From: Limnochorda pilosa
GTDB taxonomy: Bacteria > Bacillota > Limnochordia > Limnochordales > Limnochordaceae
Length of the DNA stretch: 64,000 nucleotides
Reading direction: 5' to 3'
NCBI RefSeq assembly: GCF_001544015.1
Contig: NZ_AP014924.1
Coordinates: 3,720,001 to 3,784,000 of the forward strand
Shown piece after piece: positions 18,083 through 24,805 of this stretch (the stretch's first letter is position 1; every line of letters begins with the position of its first letter). A program made the position numbers and the translations under genes. The notes under the pieces were generated by a model, which was given only the letters and a program-made list of their open reading frames with translations, did not search any database and was not told where the DNA came from.

Positions 18083-18280
18083 TTACCTCGCCGCTGCCTT
18101 CTGCATGACCTGAGTCGACCACTTCCGCACGAGCGCGCGCAGTACTTTGCTCTTGGAGCCGTTCCGCGCCCCGAACTTCGCCTCCATGGCCCGGTCGAAG
18201 AGGTTCAGCAGCTCCGGCTCGCACCGCGCGAACAGGGCGGTGCTCTTCCGCTCCTCCAACGGCTTGCGCCGGTTCTCCAT
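18083..18280 (-). CDS. Small basic protein, possible RHH/mobilisation accessory
   Basis: A 65-residue protein whose ATG at 18280 follows AGGAGGTGG. It is rich in Arg and Lys, with a C-terminal helix (SKSKVLRALVRKWSTQVMQ) resembling the second helix of ribbon-helix-helix proteins. It lies 15 bases downstream of the larger RHH gene and shares its operon. It may be a DNA-binding partner or part of the element's partition or mobilisation module; this is inference. Confidence 0.5.
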   Translation of the reverse strand: MENRRKPLEERKSTALFARCEPELLNLFDRAMEAKFGARNGSKSKVLRALVRKWSTQVMQKAAAR

Positions 18281-18295
18281 GCTGTCGCCACCTCC

Positions 18296-18766
18296 TCAGT
18301 CGATGTTTACCACGTACTCCTCGCCTAGGGCCTCGACAGCCTCGGCTAGCACATCCTCCGGCACGGCCGCTCTTGCAGCCAGATCGTCCAGCGTCTCATA
18401 CACGTCGTAGAAGTTCCCATCGCTAGCCTCGATGAAATGCACCAGCTTGCCACCTGAGGTCAGGAAGACGTCGTGAATGGTTGTGGCCTCCTGGCCTTCC
18501 GCCAGCAACGCCCCAACGAAACGAACTTTCCGCTTTGACCCAGTAACGACCCCGCCGGAGATGATCGTGGTCTCAAGGACGTATTCTCTCATCCGGTCCT
18601 TAACCTCCTGCCGCGCGGCCTGCTTCCTCTCCTGCTCGTCTACGTACCTGCGCAGGGCCTCCGTCACGAGGCCTGACAGGCTATCGTCGCCACCCGCCAG
18701 CGCCTTGGCACGTTCCCACAGCTGCCCATCCCCGTCCCGGACGTAAAGGGTTACCTTCTTTGGCAT
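18296..18766 (-). CDS. Ribbon-helix-helix regulator with C-terminal domain
   Basis: A 156-residue protein. ATG 18766 (MPKKVTLYV) is chosen because GAGGTG precedes it and because an earlier start at 18781 would lie almost inside the promoter. Residues 1-45 are a ribbon-helix-helix: beta strand KKVTLYV, then ERAKALAGGDDSLSGLVTEA. The second part (residues about 60-156) is a mixed alpha/beta domain of unknown role (GSKRKVRFVGALLAEG, then GKLVHFIEASDGNFYDVYE). A strong promoter with an 18-bp palindrome over its -10 half lies 21-49 bases upstream, suggesting autorepression by the RHH domain. It heads a two-gene operon with the 65-residue gene. This could be a partition, maintenance or antitoxin-like module of the element. 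Confidence 0.65.
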   Translation of the reverse strand: MPKKVTLYVRDGDGQLWERAKALAGGDDSLSGLVTEALRRYVDEQERKQAARQEVKDRMREYVLETTIISGGVVTGSKRKVRFVGALLAEGQEATTIHDVFLTSGGKLVHFIEASDGNFYDVYETLDDLAARAAVPEDVLAEAVEALGEEYVVNID

Positions 18767-18786
18767 CGTGAACCACCTCAAGTGAC

Positions 18787-18815
18787 AGTATACGGCGCCG
18801 TATACGTAGTGTCAA
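18787..18815 (-). promoter_or_regulatory. Sigma-A promoter with palindromic operator
   Basis: On the minus strand TTGACA (18810-18815) is followed after exactly 17 bases by TATACT (18787-18792). The perfect palindrome GTATACGGCGCCGTATAC (18788-18805) covers the -10 and most of the spacer. Binding of a dimeric repressor there would block RNA polymerase; the RHH protein encoded 21 bases downstream is the obvious candidate. Confidence 0.8.
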
Positions 18816-18930
18816 GGGGGCAGCGTCACTTTTCGGCCGCACAGCCTCAGGCCCCATGAGGGGTGTTGGTCGCGCCGACCCCCTTCGGCGGGCAGGGGCT
18901 GGAGACCCGGAAATGCCCATGGGATGGACT

Positions 18931-19194
18931 GTATCACCTGTATCACCCCTGTGACACCACGGGTGATACGCCTCAAAGTCCGTGGCAGAGCCACTCTAGA
19001 GCACCTGTATCACCGTATCACCTTTCGTCACTAGCTCTTTCTTTGGGGGGCATATACCTCTTCCCGCGTGGATGTATGTCTCCCGAGAAGTTGGACCCTG
19101 CCGACGAAAAAGGTGATACGGTGATACGGGGCGTGCAAATGCGGTCCTGATGGGCTTTCCCGCGTATCACCCTGGGTGATACGGGGGGTGATAC
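18931..19194. repeat. Iteron-like cluster of ten GTATCACC octamers
   Basis: GTATCACC occurs at 18931, 18940, 19007, 19015 and 19164, and its complement GGTGATAC at 18962, 19112, 19120, 19175 and 19187. Copies come in pairs 8, 9 or 12 bases apart and as inverted pairs, including a perfect 19-mer GTATCACCCTGGGTGATAC at 19164-19182. The cluster fills the gap between the DUF927-like ATPase gene and the RHH operon. It fits an origin or partition site bound by an element-encoded protein. Confidence 0.75.
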
Positions 19195-19197
19195 GGG

Positions 19198-19228
19198 GGC
19201 ATAAAGAACGGGCGGTTGCCCGCCCGTC
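19198..19228 (-). terminator. Rho-independent terminator of the primase/ATPase operon
   Basis: ACGGGCGG (19208-19215) pairs with CCGCCCGT (19220-19227) around a four-base loop. On the minus strand the stem is followed by TTCTTTAT. It lies 24 bases after the stop of the ATPase gene. Confidence 0.7.
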
Positions 19229-19251
19229 GTCTGGTTACCGGCCCTCAGGTA

Positions 19252-20631
19252 TCACTCGCCGTGCTCATCGCCGAGCAGGTCGGCTTGACGGAAGACGATG
19301 CAGCGCGGGGACCCTAGGCTCTCGCCGTCGCGGCGCCTCAGGCGCACGGTCCGTGACGTCCTGCCGCTTGCGTCTGTGACGATCATCCCGGCTTCGTTCC
19401 ACGCCCTCCTGAGTGTGTCCAGGGACATGCCCCGGCTCTCGAGGAACCTGGCAAGCGCCTCGGGAAAAACGGCGATGCACTCCACACCGTCCACCACGGC
19501 CTTGCCGCCAACGTACTCGCTGGGGATCCGGTAGGTGACCCTGTCGTGGTAGCCCTCGCTGGCTACGGGCTCGAATCCAGCCACCTGCGCCTGGTGGGCT
19601 GCGACGTACTCCCTCACGATGTCGAGCCCCTGGTCCCGGACGTTATCGGCAGCGGGGATGCCCTCGACGATATCGCGCCAGGCCATGAGCGTGCAGGTCC
19701 GGGCGAGGTCCCTGGCGTCCTCGACCGCGCAAGCCTCGAGCATTGCCACGAGCCCGAGCCACCCGACGGCCACCCGCTTGGCGAGGCGAGCTGCCCTGCC
19801 CGCCTGCTCAGCGCCTACCCTCGCCATCGTGGTGAGCACCGCGCACATCGTGTCGTAGCGCTTCACCATCTCGTCCGGGCGCCGGACCACCAGGTCGTAG
19901 ATTACTGGCTTCGTCCGGTCGCCCATGTGCCCGTAATGCTGATGGACGATCTCCCGCAGCCGGTCGTTCTCCCTCGCGGCCTCCAGGGTCTTCTCCGTCC
20001 CGAGCGGCGGCTTGATCGTGAGCACCCGGTCTCTGACCCCCTCGGTCGTTCGAGCGTAGTCCAGAATGGACCTCTCCGCAGCGACGAATGCGATGACGTT
20101 GTACTCGGATGTGATCCTCATTGTTGCGTCCCGGTTCAGTCGCCCCCGGCCCCTGCCGAGGGCCAGGGCGTGGATGAAGGCCGTCAGCTCAGCGGCTGAC
20201 CGCTCATCGATGCGGGCCGTGCTCTTTGTGCCCTGCAGTTCTTCCAGGAACAGCGGGAGGTCATGCAGGAAAGCCATCTGGCTCTCCAGGTAGTTAAGCG
20301 TCCCGTTCCACGACCTGATGAGCCGCCCGACGGTGGGGTCGCCCCAGATCGACGCGACGGCCTCCATCGCCGTACTCTTGCCGATCCCCGCCCGCTCGTG
20401 TGGGTGCTCGACCACCCAGCCATGGATATCAAGCTTGCCCCGCTGCAGTAGAGGCATGATGAACCAGGTCCCCGCAGCGCTCCCGGCCTCCCACCCCAGC
20501 CGGGGCCACTTGTGGAATGCCTCCACCAGCGCATCACGCTGCACCTCGTAGCTCCCCCGGGGCATGAAGGAATCCCTGATAGCCCGCTCTTCGGCCGTCA
20601 GGTTCTCGGACCAAACCACCGTTTCTCCCAT
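19252..20631 (-). CDS. DUF927-like replication ATPase (helicase half)
   Basis: A 459-residue protein. Walker A is AGIGKST at residues 81-87 and a Walker B-like stretch LPLFLEEL is at about 125-132. SWNGTLNYLESQMAFLHDLP between them matches the DUF927 helicase-like family of plasmid, phage and ICE replication proteins. Residues about 390-459 look like a winged-helix end. It begins inside the 3' end of the primase gene (34-base overlap, other frame) with its own GGGGGAG and an ATG immediately after an in-frame TAG, so translation is probably coupled to the primase. In many relatives the N-terminal part of DUF927 belongs to the same chain, whereas here that part ends the primase protein. Predicted role: ATP-driven helicase starting replication of the element at the adjacent iteron-like repeats. 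Confidence 0.75.
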   Translation of the reverse strand: MGETVVWSENLTAEERAIRDSFMPRGSYEVQRDALVEAFHKWPRLGWEAGSAAGTWFIMPLLQRGKLDIHGWVVEHPHERAGIGKSTAMEAVASIWGDPTVGRLIRSWNGTLNYLESQMAFLHDLPLFLEELQGTKSTARIDERSAAELTAFIHALALGRGRGRLNRDATMRITSEYNVIAFVAAERSILDYARTTEGVRDRVLTIKPPLGTEKTLEAARENDRLREIVHQHYGHMGDRTKPVIYDLVVRRPDEMVKRYDTMCAVLTTMARVGAEQAGRAARLAKRVAVGWLGLVAMLEACAVEDARDLARTCTLMAWRDIVEGIPAADNVRDQGLDIVREYVAAHQAQVAGFEPVASEGYHDRVTYRIPSEYVGGKAVVDGVECIAVFPEALARFLESRGMSLDTLRRAWNEAGMIVTDASGRTSRTVRLRRRDGESLGSPRCIVFRQADLLGDEHGE

Positions 20632-22235
20632 CTACTTGTCTCCCCCGCAATCTCATGTGTGGTCATCATGTTGCCCGGGGCCCACCCCATGCGTCCGGCT
20701 ACCCGCTGCCTTGGCAGCTCCATCCGGTCCCTCAGGGCAGCAAGGTACCCCACGACCACCTTGGCGTTGAGGGAGTCCACGGGGAACCCCATGTCCGCCA
20801 GGGCCCGAATCTTCGTGTGGTCGAAGAGCACCGACCCCGGCACGTCTCTCTGGACCCACCGGCCCCGGTCGAGCCAGGCGAGGCGGTAGCTCACCCCGTC
20901 ATCATCCAGCCGCTCGTTCACCTGCACGAGTTGCACCACCGTGGCAATCACGGGGACGTGGCCATCTTCGGTCTCCCGGATCACCGTCTCGTTGGTGACG
21001 ATGTACGAGCCCACCCGGAGGGGCTGGTTCGGCACGGGGGCGCCGGGACAGTGCTGCCCAACCGTGTCGTCCCGGTCACCTGCCCCAACGACGTGCAGGC
21101 TAGCCCGGCGCCTCTGGGCCTCCAGCTCCCGCCGGGCCTTACCCACCTCGGCATCGAGGTCCCGGAGGTTCACCTTGCCCCGGAGGTTCCCGCGGGTCCG
21201 CTGCCATTCGGCGGGGTCCTCCTGCGCCAGCAGCGCCAGCGCCCCCAACGTGTCGGGCTCGAAGGCCGCTCCTGGGTCAGTCTTGGCGCGCTCGGCCAGA
21301 GAGAGCGCGACCTTCCTGGCCCCCTCGACGCCGTCGTCTGCCCCGCTCAGGGCCTTGCCGATGGTCATCTCTCCGTAGGTGTGCTCCCCATGCCTCTCAT
21401 CCCATTTTGGCCGCATCAACCCCGAATGGCGGAACAAACGATCGATGCGCTCGGGATCGTCGTCGGTCCAGTAGGCCAGGATCGAGCAGAGAGCGAGGTC
21501 GGCCTCGGAATGGCTACCCCAGTCCTCCCCCTCCCAGCCACCCTCCCAAAGCGTCCTGAACTTCTCGCCGTTCTTCACCGTGGCCGCTCGCTCGATGAGG
21601 CGGCGGTCGTCCTCGGTGAGGGGCTCATCGGAGTGGGCAGTCACGTCGACGGCCGGGGGGGACTCGGCCCCCAGGTACTCGTCCCGGAGCCACGTCAGGT
21701 CCCGGTCGACGATCTCAGCAGGCGCCAGATCGAGGCGGTGCCCGGTGACGACAAAGAATCGCTTGGTCTCGTACGCCTCAAGCCCCAGGCTGGAGTCCTT
21801 GTTCCTGCCCTCGGGCAGCTTGCCGCGAACGTAAACGCGGAGGCCCTCGCCCGACGGGGTAATCTCCGTGTAGCTGTTGAGGCGTTCAACGATGTCCTGG
21901 GCGAGCGGGGAGAGGATCAGCTCGCCCCCGGGGCTCTGCTCCAGGCAGTGGTCGATATCGATCCCGACGTAAGGGTCGCCATCCGTGACGACGAAGCCGA
22001 TGCCGTCCCACTCGCCGGACTCATACCCCTCCAAAACCCGATCAAAGGTAGTCCAGGTGGACGGGGAATCCGATTTCGCCTTCGACCCGGATAGCTGATA
22101 CGGGACCTTGGTCCACTTGCCACTCTCAATCAAACCGTAACGCCAAAGTACCCATTGCGGCCGCTCCTGCAGCTCCTGGGGGATCCCCTCGGCACGCACC
22201 GGGAGCGGGGTTGGCCTGGTAAGTTCCGCTGCCAT
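20598..22235 (-). CDS. Primase/polymerase-like replication protein
   Basis: A 545-residue protein; ATG 22235 follows GGAGAG. The N-terminus is of the type found in phage NrS-1-like primase-polymerases and related mobile-element primases: RPQWVLWRY, KVPYQLSG, then STWTTFDRVLEGYESG, GIGFVVTDGDPYVGIDIDHC. The IDIDH segment supplies the metal-binding acidic residues. The middle contains a helical module. The last 120 residues (SVLFDHTKIRALADMGFP.. in outline, ending in RVAGRMGW) match the start of the DUF927 domain whose ATPase half is encoded by the next gene. Together the two proteins should prime and unwind the element's DNA. Upstream lie 340 bases with an inverted repeat and a possible opposing RNA. 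Confidence 0.75.
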   Translation of the reverse strand: MAAELTRPTPLPVRAEGIPQELQERPQWVLWRYGLIESGKWTKVPYQLSGSKAKSDSPSTWTTFDRVLEGYESGEWDGIGFVVTDGDPYVGIDIDHCLEQSPGGELILSPLAQDIVERLNSYTEITPSGEGLRVYVRGKLPEGRNKDSSLGLEAYETKRFFVVTGHRLDLAPAEIVDRDLTWLRDEYLGAESPPAVDVTAHSDEPLTEDDRRLIERAATVKNGEKFRTLWEGGWEGEDWGSHSEADLALCSILAYWTDDDPERIDRLFRHSGLMRPKWDERHGEHTYGEMTIGKALSGADDGVEGARKVALSLAERAKTDPGAAFEPDTLGALALLAQEDPAEWQRTRGNLRGKVNLRDLDAEVGKARRELEAQRRRASLHVVGAGDRDDTVGQHCPGAPVPNQPLRVGSYIVTNETVIRETEDGHVPVIATVVQLVQVNERLDDDGVSYRLAWLDRGRWVQRDVPGSVLFDHTKIRALADMGFPVDSLNAKVVVGYLAALRDRMELPRQRVAGRMGWAPGNMMTTHEIAGETSRWEKRWFGPRT

Positions 22236-22394
22236 GATCGACTCTCCTCATGTCCCGACCGATAGAGGTCGCATGGGAATCGCTCCTTTCGCTTGGTTGG
22301 GTCGAATGTGAATTGCACCCGGTCTCCCGGGCCGCCGCCCTCGCCCAGCTGGGCAGCGTCGTGGTCCTGCTCTTGACCCGGCGGGCCACCGTGG

Positions 22395-22573
22395 TTGCAT
22401 CGTCTGCACCAGATGTGGTATACTCTTTATAGAGGGGTGACGACATCTGGTGGTGCTCCTCAACGGCGGGGTTCCTCGCCTAGCTCCTCCCCGCTGTGAC
22501 AATGGCAGCCCAGTGCCCTAGAAACTGGGACACACCCATCGCCCCCGGGCCAGTCACCCGGGGGTCTTGCTTT
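22395..22573 (+). ncRNA. Candidate structured plus-strand RNA (counter-transcript)
   Basis: On the plus strand TTGCAT (22395-22400) and TATACT (22419-22424) are 18 bases apart, a reasonable promoter. The following 120 bases can fold into several stems (CCCAGT with ACTGGG near 22510-22528; GCGGGG with CCCCGC near 22465-22495). They end in CCCCCGGG (22542-22549) paired with CCCGGGGG (22557-22564), then TCTTGCTTT. No convincing coding frame lies inside. It would run opposite to the message reading into the primase, as counter-transcribed replication-control RNAs do. Hypothetical. Confidence 0.35.
22407..22452. repeat. 10-bp inverted repeat flanking the plus-strand promoter
   Basis: CACCAGATGT (22407-22416) and ACATCTGGTG (22443-22452) are perfect inverted copies 26 bases apart, enclosing the TATACT box and likely transcription start. 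This geometry suits an operator bound by a dimer or DNA looping. Confidence 0.6.
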
Positions 22574-22577
22574 GCAG

Positions 22578-22880
22578 CTACCGTCGCCTCCGCAGCCGCC
22601 GGGGGGTACTGACATTGACAGTACCTCTTTCGGCAGCCTCAAGGGGGTCGGCATTGCCGACTCCCCTCGTGGCCGGGCCCTCCTCGTCGAACCCCCGGAA
22701 GACCCGCAGCTCTTTCGCTGCCTCCTTGAGGCCGTCGAGGCTCCCGTAGCGGCTGCGGATAGCGAGATCGAGCGCGGCTCTGAGGGCGTGGACGACGGAG
22801 ATGTTCTCGACCCGGGCCACGAGGCGGATAAGATCGGCCGTGGGCCGGTCGGCTCCTACAGACGACCAGCGGTCAGCCAT
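22578..22880 (-). CDS. Small helical protein of the integrative element, unknown
   Basis: A 100-residue protein. ATG 22880 is preceded by GGAGGAG and overlaps the stop of the upstream gene by eight bases, so they are translationally coupled. The N-terminal half is helical (TADLIRLVARVENISVVHAL, then RAALDLAIRSRYGSLDGLKE), suggesting a small HTH or oligomerisation domain. The tail is basic and low in complexity. No family recognised. Its place between the excisionase-like gene and the primase suggests a regulatory or replication accessory. Confidence 0.45.
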   Translation of the reverse strand: MADRWSSVGADRPTADLIRLVARVENISVVHALRAALDLAIRSRYGSLDGLKEAAKELRVFRGFDEEGPATRGVGNADPLEAAERGTVNVSTPRRLRRRR

Positions 22881-23088
22881 CGAGGGCCTCCTCCATCTCG
22901 CCCCACGCGGGCTCCGCCTGCAACTCGTCCTGGGGCAGCGGCTCACCCGTGTCTGGGTCGAGCCCGTGGGCCCGGCAATAGGCCCGCCAGGGGCTGGACC
23001 CGTCAGTTTTGGTGACGGGTCGCACCCAGGGGCCGGGGCCGAAAAGGGCCGTCATGAACCACCTGAAGGCTTCGTACCCCGTGGTCAC
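22873..23088 (-). CDS. Small protein of the integrative element, unknown
   Basis: A 71-residue protein. GTG 23088 overlaps the stop of the excisionase-like gene by four bases (GTGA) and its own stop overlaps the next gene, so all three are coupled. The sequence starts with an aromatic stretch (YEAFRWFMTALFGPGPW), then HGLDPDTGEPL and an acidic end. Small proteins with W-x-Y-C-x-A-H-G-L segments are common in phage replication regions, but no function can be assigned. Confidence 0.45.
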   Translation of the reverse strand: MTTGYEAFRWFMTALFGPGPWVRPVTKTDGSSPWRAYCRAHGLDPDTGEPLPQDELQAEPAWGEMEEALDG

Positions 23089-23318
23089 TGCGCCTCGCCA
23101 GCCGATTTGAATTCGACTCCAGGAACGATTCCAAAGCGGGCCAGCTGGCCGTCGACGAGACGGTCGATCCAGGCCTTGGGGAATCGGTAGGTCGGCCTCT
23201 TGCCGCCTGGCCGGATGTTGACACATGCGATCTCGCCACGGCGGATCATTTGGCTGAGCACGGCCTTGCTTATGCTGAGACGTTCACAGACGTAGTTTGC
23301 GTTGACCAATTCCTGCAT
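23085..23318 (-). CDS. Excisionase/MerR-like helix-turn-helix protein
   Basis: A 77-residue protein. ATG 23318 (MQELVNANYV) sits eight bases after GAGGGG; a GTG three codons earlier is possible. Residues 3-40 form a winged HTH of the excisionase (HTH_17) type: LVNANYVCERLSISKAVLSQ, then RRGEIACVNI. RPTYRFPKAWIDRLV completes the wing and last helix. Such proteins bind att sites to direct excision or repress the element's early promoter. It heads a coupled three-gene unit before the primase; an inverted repeat overlapping a TATAGT box lies just upstream. Confidence 0.7.
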   Translation of the reverse strand: MQELVNANYVCERLSISKAVLSQMIRRGEIACVNIRPGGKRPTYRFPKAWIDRLVDGQLARFGIVPGVEFKSAGEAQ

Positions 23319-23341
23319 GATTAACACCCCTCTCTGCCTTT

Positions 23342-23368
23342 ACTATACCACGAAAATCCCGTCGTGGT
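23342..23368 (-). promoter_or_regulatory. Candidate promoter/operator of the excisionase-like unit
   Basis: On the minus strand TATAGT (23342-23347) is a good -10 box, with no clear -35. ACCACGA (23347-23353) and TCGTGGT (23362-23368) form a 7-bp inverted repeat directly upstream, which could bind the HTH protein. Confidence 0.4.
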
Positions 23369-23517
23369 GCGGCATAGCTTGTCCGACCACAATTCGTCGG
23401 CAAGCTTGTAAACCAGTTTGCAGAGCCTGTTCTGGGTGTTTTGCCAAGATGCGGCATTGGAAGGGGGCTAAAAAAGTTTAGGCCCCGGTTGCCCGGGGCC
23501 CGCGCGTTGCGCAATTG

Positions 23518-23850
23518 CTACGGTCGCTTCCGCGACCCGATCGACAAGATTTCGTCCAGCGATGCAGCCGGTGCGTGGTCCGCGCACCACTCGCCGTGCC
23601 ACTCCTCCATCAGGTCGTGCAGTTCGTGGATGGCTCTGATTCCGGTCCCGCCTTCGTCCTTGCCTGAGAGGGCTCGCTCCGCCAGTTCCCGCTCGACGTC
23701 GGTCATTTCCCGCTCGAGGACGACCGGCTCCTCCATGAGCGGCAGGTCCAGCCGCTCGCCCGCGTAGACGGTCATCGTCACCTTGCCCGTGTCCAGGTCC
23801 GCTTCGTAGGCGAAGTAGGGGACGAGTTCTCCCGCAATCCGCCGATGCAC
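23518..23850 (-). CDS. Small acidic protein, unknown
   Basis: A 110-residue protein. GTG 23850 follows GGAGGTG at eight bases. The N-terminal half is a beta meander (VPYFAYEADLDTGKVTMTVY) and the C-terminal half is helical and acidic (ELAERALSGKDEGG, then HELHDLMEEWHGEW). No family recognised. It sits between the integrase/GNAT pair and the excisionase-like gene and belongs to the integrative element by position. Confidence 0.45.
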   Translation of the reverse strand: MHRRIAGELVPYFAYEADLDTGKVTMTVYAGERLDLPLMEEPVVLEREMTDVERELAERALSGKDEGGTGIRAIHELHDLMEEWHGEWCADHAPAASLDEILSIGSRKRP

Positions 23851-23963
23851 CTGTGACTCACCTCCTCTCGCCCGGACGGCCGCTACGCCGCGCTGGTTCC
23901 GCAGGGCGCGCGTCGCCCCGGAGCCGCGCAGTCGCGCGCGACAATACTGCTATTTGGTTTCGC

Positions 23964-24015
23964 TTACCGCTGGGATGGCTTACGCCTTAGGTTACCGTGT
24001 GGATGGCTTACGCCT
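23964..24015. repeat. Two imperfect direct repeats, 28-bp period
   Basis: TTACCG is followed by GGATGGCTTACGCCT at 23964-23987 and again at 23992-24015. The last 15 bases are identical and the spacing is 28 bases. They fall in a 360-base gene-free stretch between the GNAT gene and the small acidic gene. Binding sites for an element-encoded regulator are possible. Confidence 0.55.
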
Positions 24016-24212
24016 GGGCGGGCCGGTACGTGGGCGCTGATGTTGGGGGCCCGCAAGCACATTCTACCATGAGCGTTCGGCGGGTGCAAGAGCGCGAGGA
24101 GGAATTTCTACTCCTGGTGGCGAAGTTGTATAGTTGCGCCTTACGAGTCGCCCAGCTCCTCTCGACTGCCGGGGGGCGAGTCGAAGGCCCCGGTTCCCCG
24201 GGGCCCAGCCGC

Positions 24213-24800
24213 TCAAATGCTGTCCCTGTACCAGAGCCCGGTCGCTCCAAGCGGCCTAAACCCCTGCCGCTGGTAGAAGCCCCGGAGCCGCTCCACCATT
24301 TCCTCGGGTATCGCCTCCCCAGGATGGTAGCCCCACTCATCGGCGAATGGGAGCGGCTCCAGCAGCACGAGCCCGGCGTCGGCTGCCATGACCGGGAGGG
24401 CCGCCTCGAAGAAGCGCGTGCCCAGGCCCTGCGACCTGAGGTCCCGGCGGACGACGAAACGGCTGATGAATAGGAACGCGGGGAATGGGCCGAGGGCCGT
24501 GAGGAACTCGTCTCGTGGCTCGCCGCTCTCTGGGCCGAGCACGGCGACCGCGGCCCGTGCCAGGTCCTGGCTGACGAAATCCAGCGCATCCAAGAGGCGT
24601 ACCTCATCGGCATAACGATCCTCCCAGAGCCCGACGTCAACGCGCGTCGCGTGGATTTCCCCCACCTGCTCTTGCTCGGCACCAGTGGCGGCAGCGGCGC
24701 TCGTGAGCGTCGCAGACCGCTCCTCGAGGAACGGCCAGCTGAACGCGCCCGGCTCAAGGGAGTAGGTCGTCTCGCTCCAGTAGTGGACTGAGTACGCCAC
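24213..24800 (-). CDS. GNAT-family acetyltransferase
   Basis: A 195-residue protein. GTG 24800 follows GGGAGG at eight bases; GTG 24809, which overlaps the integrase stop by four bases, is the alternative. Motif A of the GNAT fold is RFVVRRDLRSQGLGTRFFEA (R-x2-G-x-G as RSQGLG), the acetyl-CoA pyrophosphate loop. The C-terminal strand-helix is RGFYQRQGFRPLG. The N-terminal 100 residues are less typical. Coupling with the integrase suggests it travels as part of the element's core; the acetyl acceptor is unknown. Confidence 0.7.
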   Translation of the reverse strand: MAYSVHYWSETTYSLEPGAFSWPFLEERSATLTSAAAATGAEQEQVGEIHATRVDVGLWEDRYADEVRLLDALDFVSQDLARAAVAVLGPESGEPRDEFLTALGPFPAFLFISRFVVRRDLRSQGLGTRFFEAALPVMAADAGLVLLEPLPFADEWGYHPGEAIPEEMVERLRGFYQRQGFRPLGATGLWYRDSI

Positions 24801-24805
24801 GCCGA

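Noticed and set aside
18931-19194. CRISPR array
   Set aside because: The repeated unit is only 8 bases, in both orientations, with irregular spacing and no cas genes nearby; iteron-like sites fit better.
20655-22094. 479-residue plus-strand open frame opposite the primase gene
   Set aside because: Shadow frame; the minus-strand primase has clear motifs.
22126-22446. 106-residue minus-strand frame overlapping the primase start
   Set aside because: Low-complexity Ser/Thr/Ala-rich translation without a family, and it would overlap the well supported primase start.
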